NCBI GenBank assembly: GCA_020809705.1
Contig: CP085830.1
Span: 2,790,001 to 2,854,000, forward strand
DNA: 64,000 nt
Source of the DNA: Calonectria ilicicola
Lineage: Eukaryota > Ascomycota > Sordariomycetes > Hypocreales > Nectriaceae
Direction: 5' to 3'
Part shown: positions 34,057 to 45,700 of the stretch, in pieces
Numbering within the stretch: the first letter of the stretch is position 1
How the letters are laid out: the number at the start of each line of letters is the position of its first letter
Program-made: the position numbers and the translations under genes
Notes under the pieces: model-generated
Told to the model about the DNA's origin: nothing
Seen by the model: only the letters and a program-made list of their open reading frames with translations
Database searches by the model: none

Positions 34057-37000
34057 TTACTCATCATCGTCACTGTCCATCACAAATCCACCACGCACCC
34101 TGGGTCTTCTTACCACAACTGGTGCGTCTTCGTCATCATCGGCCTCTTCGGCGTCCCCATCTCCATCCTTTTCGGTTCCGCCCATCTCCACGTCCTTATC
34201 TTGCGATTGTTCTGGCTCAGCACTGACACGCCGCCTCTTGCGGCTCTCGCCATCGCTTCCATCAGCTAGTGTGTCCTCGGCCTCATCCATAGCTCCCAGG
34301 TTGCCAAGCATCTTGCGAGCGAAAGCCATGTCATCATCCTCGTCAGATTCGCTGTCAGAGCTGACCTCTCGGATGGGAGCACGCTTCTTGGGCTCCTCGA
34401 CTAGATCAATGCCCATGACGGCAGCTTTAGCGGCAGTGGCAGCTCGCGCCGCAATCTCACGCTCTCTGGCAAAGAACGCTTCATCCTCATCAGAGTCAAA
34501 CTCGTCGTCGCCCTCGCGCACATACAAGGCAGACTTAATACGACGGGCTTTTTCGACTTCTCTCTCACGACGCTTGCGGGCCTTTTCCTCCAGCACCTCG
34601 TCGTCGAGTGGTTCGACATCGCTTCCACGACGCCGTTTGCGAGTTTTCTTAGGTCTCTTTTCCTCGTCAACCACCTTCCGGGCAGTCGGGCCGCCGACAG
34701 GAAATAGAATGTCATCATCCGGTTCACCCTCTTCATCATCGTCAAAGGCCGCCTTCTTTCGGGGAACAGTCTTGCGTTTGAGCTGATGCTCAGCCAAAAC
34801 ACCTTCCTCAAATGTCGGTGGGTTAAATTCGGCTTGGTTAATGTAATGAAGGTTATCCTTGAGCGTTTCAGCAGAGACATCACCGGAGATGATCCATGCA
34901 GACTCAGGCGTTTCATCCGAGTCCGGATCACGCAATTCTAGACCACACAGCTTCATCAAAAGACGGAGATGCGGGTTCTTGAACATCGCGGTGCGTTGCG
35001 CGCTATCCTCGGGGCGGACCTCTGTTCTGTGTCAGTTCTGCTTCAAAAAAGAATAGTCCAAAAAGTTCACTTACCAAAGTTTGGAGCACTCTTCTTTTCT
35101 TTCAGCGCAGGCTGTTCCTCGTCGTCCTGAGGAGGCTCCTCTGGGGCCATGGCCTCCTCAGCTGCTGCCCAAGCCTCCCAAGTTTGTCGCCCGTTCTCAG
35201 CCTTGTTGAGAACAGACTTTAACCAATTGACAAGATCACCTTGGTTCTTATCTAACAGCGCGCCCACCACAATCGCAATTTGCCGGTCCTTTTCTTCGGT
35301 GTTTTTAAACACAAGTTCGGCGCCTGGTTTGGCTTTGCTTGTAGTAGCAGCCGTTTGTCGTTCATACCCATACTCCAAGAAGAAAGCGGTGCTCTGCAGC
35401 TTGCTGAAGAGCAATTCGACTATGAGCTCCGGGCGCTGCTCAATCTTCTTGAAGCATTTACGCAGAATTTGTTTAACTAGCTCTTCCCATTCCTTAAACA
35501 TACTCGAAGACTTCTCCAGCGCTGTGGAGCCTTTGATCATGTTGTAAAATAGGTGGATAATGTCCACACGGAAAAGCATCACGCTCATTTCTTGCTTAAA
35601 TGCCACGCGGTAAAAGTAGCGGTGCGCGCGTTTTAGTTGAGCATCATCCAAATCCTGGTAGAACTTTGTGAACTTAACAAAGGAGTCGACCACTCCTTGA
35701 GGTGTGAACTTGGAGCAAAAGCGATGGAAATCAAACTTGCGCTCCTTAGAAGTGCGCTCGGCAGAAACTTCGTCATCTTCTGAGCCGTCATTCTCATCAA
35801 CCACTGCATCTTCCCCTTCTTTCTGCTGAGCAGCCTTCTTCTTCTGTCGAGTCCGTTTTCGCGAGCGAACTTGCATGTCCACGTTTTGCTTCGAGTAGGC
35901 TTCTAGAATACGAAGGAAATGGTGCACTAGTTCTGTTGCAGCATCAAGGTAATTAAATCCTTGGTCCTTGTAAGTTCTAATAATCCCGGCAATGGTCTCG
36001 TGGGTTGCTTCTTCATAGAAGAGACGACTGAGTACGTTTTCCGCGATTTCCTCGTCGTCTTCACTGCCAGACTCGGACATCTCTTGGACGGTAAGTAGAA
36101 TTTGAGTGAAACAGCGCATGACAGCAGTGAGTTCGGTCCAGTCTTTGTACTCATACCCCTCATGGAGAGCCTTGTTGAGTGTAATGAACATTTCCTGGTT
36201 GAGCACGCCGGCCACCAAATTGAAGCTATTCACTTCCTCGTTGCTCTTGTTTCCCGACTTCTTGTTTCGCTTGCGTCGCATACGCTCGGCTTCTAGAAAC
36301 CATGCCACCGAGTAGAAAAATTGCCTTCTATGGTACTGCATAACATGAGGTGCTTCGCGGTCAAGAGTTTTCCGAACGTGCGTGAAAAGTGGATTGAAGC
36401 CAGAATCGAGAAATTCTTCAACGAACGAGCGAAGTTGATTGTTCGCTCGCGAATTGAGTTTTGTAGGAAGACCAAGATCTTCATCCTTATCAGCTTTCTT
36501 AGCTCGCCGAGGGGGTCGGAAAGTTTTAACGTTGTCGATCTTCTGATTGCGCGCAGTTGCATCAGCCAGAGCATCCTGGCCCGAAAGGGACGACATCTTG
36601 CCGTCCTCCCGCTTCACCCAAATCATGGTGCCAAATCTGTTGTGTCGGGTCGGTCCCTTGCGGTTGTGTGCCTTGAGCATCGATTCCTCCTTGCTCATCA
36701 TTGCGCTAAGCTCTCCCGCCCTTGCCTTATTCAGTTGCTGCTCGTCCATGAAAAGCTTCTCAGTGTTGACTTGCTTGACAAGGTGGTAGATGATTTCCAT
36801 CACAGTCGTGTCCTCAGCACGGAAGTCCTCGCCCATATTTGAAGCGAGCGTGAGAATTACCATGAAGATGTCTTGGTAGGAAAAGGCGTCAATTGTGGCG
36901 GACCTTGAAATCTGCGACTCATCCCCGTCGTACTTGACGTTTGGCGGGGGTTCGATCATAGCCATGTTTCGAAGGAAGAAGAGCACCAGCTTGATAATGC

Positions 37001-37590
37001 CTTGGTCTCGGGGAGAACGGTCGCCGATCGGGACAGCCATAGCAGGGAGGGCCACTCGAACCGCCGTATGAAGGATTCGGGCCGCATCGAAGTTGATTAT
37101 GGCCCGTTTATAAGCTACCTGAGCCAACTCAAGGACTGGAATATGCCGATGGTGGTTCACCGTCATGCGTTCTCTGTCCTTCTCTATCGGCCAGGTTAAA
37201 GGTGCCATGACCTCGAAGCAGGCAAGAGCTATCCTCGACCTGAATTTGTTATCCATGGCATTCTCGGGCCATGTCGCAAGAATGGGGAGCAAGTCACCCT
37301 CGATCAGGTTCGCTTCGTGGAGGCATCGTGCAACGTCCATGCGGTTCGTCTTTTCGTCGTAGAATCGGATCCATCGTTTGATGTCACGCAAAACCTCGAG
37401 GGCATCGTCACCGAGTTGATATCGTCCATCGTCTTCTGTGCTGACACCACCAAGCTTAATCGGTTGTCAGTCTACAAAAAGGCGACCAGTCACAGGGGAA
37501 GTGCTTTCAACTCACTGCAGAAACGAGACTGCTAATATGGGCTCGAACTTCCGGGTGAACAATATCCGTAGTGCCGTCAGCGAGCTCCAT
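34057..37590 (-). CDS. TOF1: Topoisomerase 1-associated factor 1 (Tof1/Swi1/Timeless), 1139 aa
   Basis: A replication-fork protection protein. With Csm3 it stabilises stalled forks, supports the S-phase checkpoint and promotes sister cohesion. Exons are 37516-37590, 35075-37454 and 34057-35021, joined in frame to 1140 codons. Exon 1 encodes [20 protein letters not shown], and the join continues [20 protein letters not shown], the family's conserved N-terminus. The Timeless domain covers roughly residues 20-320 ([20 protein letters not shown] and following). The Timeless C-terminal region with [12 protein letters not shown] and [14 protein letters not shown] basic stretches follows. The tail is very acidic and basic by turns ([17 protein letters not shown]) and ends in DSDDDE. 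Length and layout match fungal Tof1. The upstream region has an MluI-type ACGCGT box and a GGTCGTG inverted repeat. Confidence 0.95.
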
Positions 37591-38348
37591 TGTTGAAAGT
37601 CGACAGCTGTTTTGCCGCTAATGTGAGCAGCATATGCGTGGGGCTCAAAAGTCGAGGCTCAAAATGTTTGGTCGTGATGGTTGTCCCGCCACGACCAAAG
37701 CCAAGACGCGCTGGCACGCGTTAAGTCCTGGTCGTGTTTAATTGGGGCACGCATTGGGATAGCCGATAAGATAAGCACCACTCAACAGCAAGCTCCCACT
37801 CGCCAACCCTATACGCTGATGGACAAAACCAATTGCGCTCAAGAATAAGTAAAATCTACAAATAACAACATTGTTTTGTAGAATAAAATGTTCTCTTTAA
37901 ACCTCATGTAGTTTTTAATATCTTTATTTGTGCAGCTATGATGGATTTCTTTGTCTCTTATTCCCTTGCGTGTTATAGTTCGTGGGTGACCTTAGAACAC
38001 TAGAGGAGAAAAGAGCAGTTTTGAGTAGCGTCATCATAGCCAAGAAATGTGGTATAAAGCATACAGTAAATAAACATATAAGAACAAAACCGAGAAAAGC
38101 TAATAAAATATGATCCAGAAGCCGAAGAATCATCCACTCCCAACCATAGTATGCCATTTTTTTTCAACCGCGGAAGCGGTAACATCTCGGCATTCGTCGT
38201 CGCTGGCCGATGGGTCCATCTCGGGCTTATCTGGTAGGTGCCGAGGTTACCCGCTTTGAACCAAATCGACGATCTGCATCATTCCACTGGCGGCTCAGAC
38301 CCCACGGGGAAACTTACAGCTTCCATCTTTCTTTGTTCAGCAACCACA
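37591..38348. promoter_or_regulatory. Divergent promoter region, TOF1 / dehydrogenase
   Basis: A 758-bp region between divergent genes. The TOF1 side is GC-rich with the motifs listed separately. The centre (37840-38170) is AT-rich and includes the small hairpin CTACAAA...TTTTGTAG near 37855-37881. No gene is supported within it. Confidence 0.5.
37667..37721. promoter_or_regulatory. Inverted repeat and ACGCGT (MCB-like) box upstream of TOF1
   Basis: A perfect 10-bp inverted repeat is formed by TTTGGTCGTG at 37667-37676 and CACGACCAAA at 37690-37699, with a 13-base spacer; a further GGTCGTG lies near 37730. ACGCGT, the sequence bound by MBF/DSC1 at S-phase genes, is at 37716-37721, about 126 bp from the TOF1 start. 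Regulation of TOF1 by MBF is inference; the region also lies upstream of the divergent dehydrogenase gene at 38349. Confidence 0.5.
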
Positions 38349-39417
38349 ATGTCTGCTACGCTTCTTCGATCGAGATGCGCGGGGGCTGCGCGCCAGGTGC
38401 GCTGCTTCAGCTCCTCGCCCCGCCAATATGCTGCCGCTGAAGTTAAGAAATTGGGTGTCATTGGCGCTGGTCAGATGGTTTGTCGACACTCACATGTCAA
38501 GGGCGAGAGCTCCAGTTCAGCTAACAACCAGCTACCAGGGACTCGGAATTGCTCTCGTCGCCGCCCAGAGAGCTCAGGTTCCAGTTACCCTGATCGATAG
38601 CTCTGATAAATCATTGCAGAAGGGCCTTGCCTTTGCTGGTACGGCTGAATTGAACGTCATCGGTGCTCAGCGCTAACACCGGACAGACAAGCTTCTCGCC
38701 AAAGATGTATCCAAATCCAGAATTTCCCAGGAGGATGCCGACAAGGCTCGATCTCTCTTAACGTCTAGCACCAAGATTGAGGACCTTGACTCTGTTGATT
38801 TTGTAATTGAGGCGGTTCCCGAAATCCCCCAGCTCAAGTTCGACATCTTCAGCAAGCTCGCACAAATCTGCCCCAAGCATGCCATCTTGGCCACCAACAC
38901 TTCCTCCATCTCAATCACTCGAATTGCTGCCGCCACCACATCCGACCCCACGGACACCTCTGCTTCGTCTCGCGTCGTTTCCACTCACTTCATGAACCCC
39001 GTTCCCGTGCAGAAGGGCGTCGAGATCATCAGTGGCCTGCAGACTAGCCAAGACACACTTGACACTGCCGTCGAGTTCTGCAGGAAGATGGGCAAGATCA
39101 CATCTGTATCTGCTGACTCGCCCGGATTCCTGGCCAACCGAATCCTGATGCCTTACATAAACGAGGCCATCATTTGCCTTGAGACTGGCGTCGGAGACCG
39201 TGACTCCATCGACTCCATCATGAAGAACGGCACCAACGTCCCTATGGGTCCGCTACAGCTCGCCGATTTTATTGGTTTAGATACATGCCTGGCTATCATG
39301 AGGGTTCTATATGAGGAGACTGCCGATTCGAAATACCGGCCCAGCGTGATGTTGAAGAAGATGGTGGACGCTGGTTGGTTGGGCAAGAAAAGTGGCAAGG
39401 GCTTCTATGACTATTAA
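38349..39417 (+). CDS. Mitochondrial 3-hydroxyacyl-CoA (3-hydroxybutyryl-CoA) dehydrogenase, 319 aa
   Basis: An NAD-dependent L-3-hydroxyacyl-CoA dehydrogenase, the third step of beta-oxidation, probably acting on short- or medium-chain substrates in mitochondria. Exons are 38349-38477, 38539-38638 and 38687-39417, giving 320 codons. The N-terminus (MSATLLRSRCAGAARQVRCF, then SSSPRQY) is a typical mitochondrial presequence. The Rossmann motif GVIGAGQMGLG at about 36-46 is split by intron 1 after GAGQM, and the acidic residue ending beta-2 is in TLIDSSD. IEAVPE (family consensus V/IEAVxE), ATNTSSISI and HFMNPVP with catalytic His near 177 are all visible. The C-terminal domain reads SPGFLANRILMPYINEAI and ends GKKSGKGFYDY, as expected. 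A MITE-like element starts 45 bp after the stop. Confidence 0.94.
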
Positions 39418-39461
39418 ATGACGAGTTCGCAATATTTATTTGCCTAGGTTATTTGATAATA

Positions 39462-39709
39462 AAATACGGTCCGTGAAAGATGATTCCCCCTCTACCTTTC
39501 CCTTGTCATTCCCGAGCGCCTGGTAAATGAATAAATATAAACATTATATATATAGATAAACAAGTAAAATAATTTAAACACATAATTTTCTACTTATTTA
39601 TTTATATATATATATTTTTTAGCTATACAAACAATACTTCGGGCATTTGAGTTCTGTGTGATTTAACATGAAGATATTGTCGAAGAAAAGTCTTCTAAGA
39701 GGCGCATTG
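39462..39709. mobile_element. MITE-like element, copy C (248 bp, TA-flanked)
   Basis: The left end reads AAATACGGTCCGTGAAAGAT and aligns with CAATACAACCCTTGAAAGAT of copy A. The reverse complement of the right end begins CAATGCGCCTCTTAGAAGAC. TA lies directly outside both ends (39460-39461 and 39710-39711). The left arm CCTTTCCCTTGTCATTCC followed by CTGGTAAATGAATAAAT aligns well with copy B, and the right arm contains TTTGAGTTCTGTG. The centre is AT-rich (TATATATA). There is no coding capacity. It begins 45 bp after the dehydrogenase stop codon and so probably overlaps that gene's 3' UTR. Confidence 0.7.
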
Positions 39710-42700
39710 TATGCAGAGCCCAACGCGGTAAAGCAAAGAGAGGTCCCTTGGATGACCTCATAGGCATCTATTAATGGGTGGTTAATGAATGAATGGGTTC
39801 ATCGCCCTATGGCTATTTTCAGATCATCCAGGTTCGCAGGTGCGGTTATTCTGATCCGATTAATTGAGCTGTGAGATCGATTCCTGGATATTAATTTTAA
39901 TATGCAGTGCATCCGGCATGGCCGTCGGCCCGCTGTGTATACATTAATTACGACACCATTCTAGGGTAGCCCAAAACCAGCCCAAGAACAATTATAGGAA
40001 TAGTGATTACCTGCAACTCTATGTGGTCCCCGGGGATTTTCGGCGTGTAAGGTAAATAAAAATCTCGTGACATTTCAGGGAAACCTCTTTATGAAATTTC
40101 TATTGTTAGGTAGAGAGTATGGTTGTGACCAGTATTGGTCTGGGGAATATGACGAAGTTGGTGTCGGATGAAAACAAGTTGATTACGACAGGTTCGTGAG
40201 GTGGAAATGCCATCCCGGTCGTTTAAGAAAAGAACACCGAGGAGTGACTCGATAATGTGACATACACTAGTATTTTGATCGTCAATGTCGGTTTCTACCT
40301 CCATAGCCATGTCTCCACCAAACCTCCTTTGAGTTTGTGATTGTTCTCTGATAAACGACCCGGCCTATACCACGATCTCGATAAGATTCATGGGGGAGAG
40401 CTAAAGGGTGGCAAAAAACAACGTCGACAACAACGACAACAATACAAACCAGAAGCACAGTTTGGAATAATTCAAAGACATGGTGGTCAAGATGGTGATG
40501 TCTGAGCTTATTTTTGGTAATATACATCAATATCGAAATCGTCCGCATCGTACGAGCATAGCCAGCATAAACTTCACGGTATTAATGTTCTGTGAAACGT
40601 TGCCTGCATAGAGAGAATAGCAACACACCGCGGTGCAGTGAATAACCAAAAAAGCCACACTGTCAAGTGGCGCAAAAGGAAGCCACTCAGGAGGCGGGAG
40701 CGGGAGCTCGGAGCTACGCAATCTCGACCTGAGGCGACAGAGATAGTCAGTCATAGCTGTAACCCGCCATGTCAATGAGCTGGACATCGCCGCTCCCAAC
40801 ACCCCGGGTTCTATTTTGACCACGAACCGCGTCGTTGCTTATTTACTGGAATAGGAATCCCGCTCCACGCGAAGGAAAACCCAGCCCCGTGGACAAACAA
40901 ACAAACCATCAACACGACACATCGGTCAACCATCCCACTCCAGGGCGGGTTCTAAACCCGGAAACCCCCTACTCGACAAGCAACCCCAACCTCAAGAAAT
41001 TAATGGCAACGAATTCAGAAGAAAGAAAAAAAATTTTCCGCTCTGGCGGCACTTGCATCGCCCCTACTGTTTGAGATAGATGCGGTGGTGCCCCGGGGGG
41101 TGAATCCAAAAATAGTAGCTCCATCTTCCGTTTGGCATACAGATGCTGACGTCGTTCCCCTCACGTGGGTGGGATGCAGCCAGAGCCCATGTCAAACCAT
41201 CCTGTGCTAGCTTACCTGAATTATATGGTACCTTTGCCACCTGGACTTATGAGGAATCAACGGCTGTTGGGAACGCCCTCAAAATAATGCCCTCCAGTGT
41301 GGGTGACATGCATGACGATGCGAGAAATTATTGTGGCCCAAGAAGATTTGCCAGGAGCGCCAACTGACAATAGACGATCCAAGGGCCACGATAGAGAAAT
41401 TGCTCATGGTAGTCGAATAGCTCGAGCGGTGCATGCGGCTTGCAGAGACGAAAAATGCGAGGGCCCGTGGCGCAATCGTGCGGTTGGGTATGGGCCCGAC
41501 TAATCCTCGACTCTGGTGGGTTAGTGTACTAGTTGACGTGCAGCGTCTGGGGCCCGAGCACTTGCACCACAGCGTCACAATGGTTCGATTTGAACTTGCT
41601 TCGGGCAGAGAGAAATCCGGGATGTGACCGTTATTGTTCAAACAACTGCTGTGGCCATAGCCTAGCGTTGCCGGCGGCGGCGGCTGTGCTCAGATCTGTT
41701 CATGTGCGTTTAAGTTGGGAACCCGACTCCAATCAGCCTCACTAGAAGCACAGTCGCCCCAATCTGGCTCCATATTGGGGGACATGAAGCTAAGACGGAT
41801 CTCGGGTGTCAACAAAGCCTCGAAAATGTTTTGGTCTAGTGTTATAGTTAGAATTGAAATGGCGGTGTTGGACTCGCGCCTGATGGCGGATGCAATGATC
41901 CAGAAGCATGCATCGTGCATTTTTTTCTCATGCAAGCTGCACAGATGATGAATGCTACGGTAAGACCCTGGCCGCCACTTGGTATATGGTGGAGAGAGAT
42001 TTGCCGGCACTTCGCATGCTGGCTCTATTTTCAAGTTAGTACAACCTGGTTCCCGGATGCTGTAAGCCGCGGTAAATTTCGTAGATGACCCTCGCCTACT
42101 GGACTGGTGGGCCATGTTGCTTGTTTGGCTGAGTCTTGGGGCACCTTGCTGTGGGCCATGCTGTGTTCGATGCAACTGAGTGGAGTTGAGATGTGATGTG
42201 CTCAAGAGACGAAGAAGCTAATGGATGTGCCCACATCCCCGTTCGATGGGACGCTGTATAGACTCTGGAGATGGCGAGATGAAAATATGGGCTAGCAATC
42301 TCTCGTGACATACCTGGCCGGTTGTGGTTGGGACCGGGGGTGGAAACCAGATGAACCTTGGGATCAGCCTGACCAGCTGTGTATCAAGTGGGCAAGTAAA
42401 ACCTGCTCGTGTCTTTCATATCATTAAGTGCAAGATTTAGAATAGAATTAAAACATCAGAACGCTTGGTAGTGTTTGGAGCTGAGGGGGCCTTTCGCGGC
42501 CTTTCTCAGGAGAGACATGCGTACTCACAGATGTTGACTTGCCTGATGGTCTGCCTCGTAAACACCTCCTTTTTCTTTCTCGTAGTCTACTCCGCAGATG
42601 AAACATTTTGCCAGAACAGGAGGGAATGCAGCATTAAGGGACATCCTTGGTGGGGCAGGGTTTCCTTGACTTCTTTTTTTTTGCCTCTTTCGAGCAGCTT

Positions 42701-45700
42701 ACAGCCGGAGTCTTCTTGCTTCTATCGCCGACTTCCTCCACTTGCCGGTGTTCGGCAATTTTACTGACAGGTCAGGCGCGGGGAAGATAGGTAGACCTTG
42801 ATGCGTCCTGTTGACACTAATGTTGAGGCTGATATTTTGACACCGCGTGGATGAAGCCTCACTTGGGCATGCCAACTTGAATAGTGCCCGAGCGTTAGGG
42901 CCGTGAAAAGAGCCGTGTCAGCGTCAATCATAACAGTAGGTCTCATGTGTGATCGGGATATCCTAAATTAAACATCGCTAAGCTCAAGGACTAGCTTGAT
43001 GGCTCGAACTTCTCAAACGCTCGCTGAACGAAAAGGGGCGCTTGGGCAATGCAAACCAGGGAGATCCTGTGTCGTCAGGGTCAGGCTTCGGATCCGGATC
43101 TTTGCGCTTCCACTTACCCAGAGATCCCACACAGCCCACGGACGAATCAAGGGCAAGATATGGCATTGCGAATCCCCTCACATCCAGTTTCTTTGCGTAT
43201 TGAATCGGAATCCCTGAGCGGCGAGGATTTATCCCTTGTGTCCGATTTGTGCCCGTCCTTGCCATTGATTGGACCTTTCCTCCATTGCACTGATTCAGCA
43301 CTCGGCACCTGAGCCCCAAATTGTCAATTAATAATGCCAAGTTGGAGTGCATCGGAATCACTGCAACTCTTGGCTATGAACTCAAACTTCACCGTCGTAG
43401 GCTTTCTGGATCATTGTCAATTGACAGGGCATAGACCAGACGACTCATGCCCTTGTGAAGAGACGTTCCAGTACTTCCGGGGAATGGGGCCGAGCTACGT
43501 GCATCGTTATGGGGCGAGTGCCAAGTGAGATGAGGCGAGGTCTGATGTGTTGCCAGGGCTAGAGTCATGGGTGAGATCTGACTGGCCCCCGGCCCACGCC
43601 ATCCCATGCCCCTGCAATGCTCCTGCAATTGTATTCCCTGTACCTGGCTTTGGAAATGCCGGATTTTTTGGCATTCTTCTTTCGCTTCCTCAAAATTTCC
43701 CCAATTGGCTCGTAGTGGGACAAACAACAAGGGAGAGTTTGGCCATCAGGGAGGGTGTGTCGCTTGCAGGTTATCGAAATATGACCGGATACGTGTCGTA
43801 ATTTGGGAAATCACATCAACCAGCTGGTGGTTTTCTGCTGTCCAAAAATGTGCGAGTTGGGGAACACTGAAACCCTGGGCACAGGGAGTCAGAGTTCTTA
43901 GCGCCCTGGCTAGCGGCGCCATCGCGGAGTTGGGCGGAGGAGGCGCTCCTGAAATCTGGGGCTAGGGGTGTCGATACGGCCTGCCCTATGGCACTTTCAG
44001 AGATATTGCCAGCGAGTTACGGAGCTGGCACTGACGGCTTGTAAGTGTTGGAAGAGAATGAGAGCGCTGTAGGAGAATGGCCCGGGCCATGAGGAAGAGG
44101 GCCTTTATTGTTTTTGCGTTGCACGAAGAGTGTTTCGACTGAGGGGTAAGGGTCAGATCTCGGAAAGGGTTGTATAAGCAGTGTGTGATGACAAGCTTCA
44201 GCTAAGCGTCGAGTTCCACGGACATGCAACACAAAGTTGCAAAGTTGGGTGCGGGTATACAGACGAAGAAAGGATCTGCGTATGTCACTAGCCGCGTTCC
44301 ACTCGCGCCACTCTTTCTGCCTTGTCGTATTGCCAACTGCCAACCAACGAGGCTCAACCAGTTCCAAGCCATCGGGAAGGATGCTATATCCATACCCGAG
44401 GGAGCGGCTAAAATCGTCCAGTACCAACCGATCACACAATCCAACACAACACAACATCTGCTACTTTGGTGGCTGTTACAACATGGTCGTACAACATATT
44501 GGTTGGACAGAACGCGTACAGGCCTCGGCGTGGTGACACGGCTGAAGACCGTGTCACGGTCGGTGTCTTGTCTTGGGGGTTAGACCTTTGGTTGTCTATA
44601 CGAATCCTCGTGCTTCTTTTTTGTTTGGTTGGTTCCCAGCACGGCTGAAGGAGAATCCATGCATAACGAGGACGCGGGAGCCGCTAAAGAAACGGTCTCG
44701 GGCGACTTGCCATCGAATGGGGCAGGCTGTTTGAAGCCACAAGTTTTCTCAAAGCTCTGACAAGAGGACGTGCCTTTCCTCCCTTCTGGACCCACCGTGA
44801 TGCCGCATCATCGAGAAGCAGTTTAGAATACCAAATCACGGGAGATAATCAAAGGTGCACACTCTGAGGCTTAAACTAGCCTAGTGACCGAGCCAACAGC
44901 CGCCCAGATGGCAGGCGGCTACCTGTTCGCGGTGCGACGTGACTTCACGAGGGTTTGATGAGTGCCCGAACAGGCTCAAACCAACGGCGAAGTCGGTGAA
45001 AGTTGAATCGCCCATTGGAGAAATGAAGGACTTGTTTGCAGCTGTATCCAGGTCCACAGCCGGGACGTACGTCGCGGCGGTAAAGGTCACGGATGCCGAT
45101 TGCAAAGTCGGCCGGCAACAGTCCCGTGGCTGGGAGGGACCGAGCAGCAGCAACGGGCCGGCGATTGAAAGGGCAAAGCCGGAGTTTGGTGTTGCTCCTT
45201 TTCGCTGTCGGGGCTATTGTGGCGGGCTGGTCCTGGACATCGCACCTGTTTCCCGGATGGAAGAAGACATGGATGCTGGGCAAAGAGGACAGGGCGATAT
45301 GCACGACCATGCGCGACGAGTACGAAATGGCCATAGCCACCATGGAGCCTCGATGTGCTTCTGATTCCCAGCACCGGGCGCCAAACTCGGAGAGACTGTT
45401 ATTGACGGCTTGCGAAGACCGCGATCCCCCGCTGGGCGATGAAACCTCGCAAATGCCATCCCGGACCCTGGTGTTCTGTGACGTGAGGAAGCGGAGTTGA
45501 GATGGATGCGTGGATTGGGTATCAGTCTATGCTATGTAAGGTACTGCACACACACACACACACACATCCGAGCCGCCACTAGCATGATTGGCACCTTTGT
45601 CGGGTCACGTAGGCTGGTTGCATTTGCACCTCGGTGCGTGGAGGAGGGGAGAGACATGCTCGGGTATGCACTCGCGTCCCAGCTAATGCACCTACTGTGT

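Noticed and set aside
40089..40823. Chain of minus-strand frames with a hydrophobic stretch (LLVCIVVVVVDVVF)
   Set aside because: It would need a frameshift and no convincing splice sites join the frames; the hydrophobic run comes from a GTT repeat.
45547..45566. CA tract considered as part of an array of spaced repeats
   Set aside because: It is an uninterrupted dinucleotide microsatellite without spacers; CRISPR is not expected in a fungal nuclear genome.
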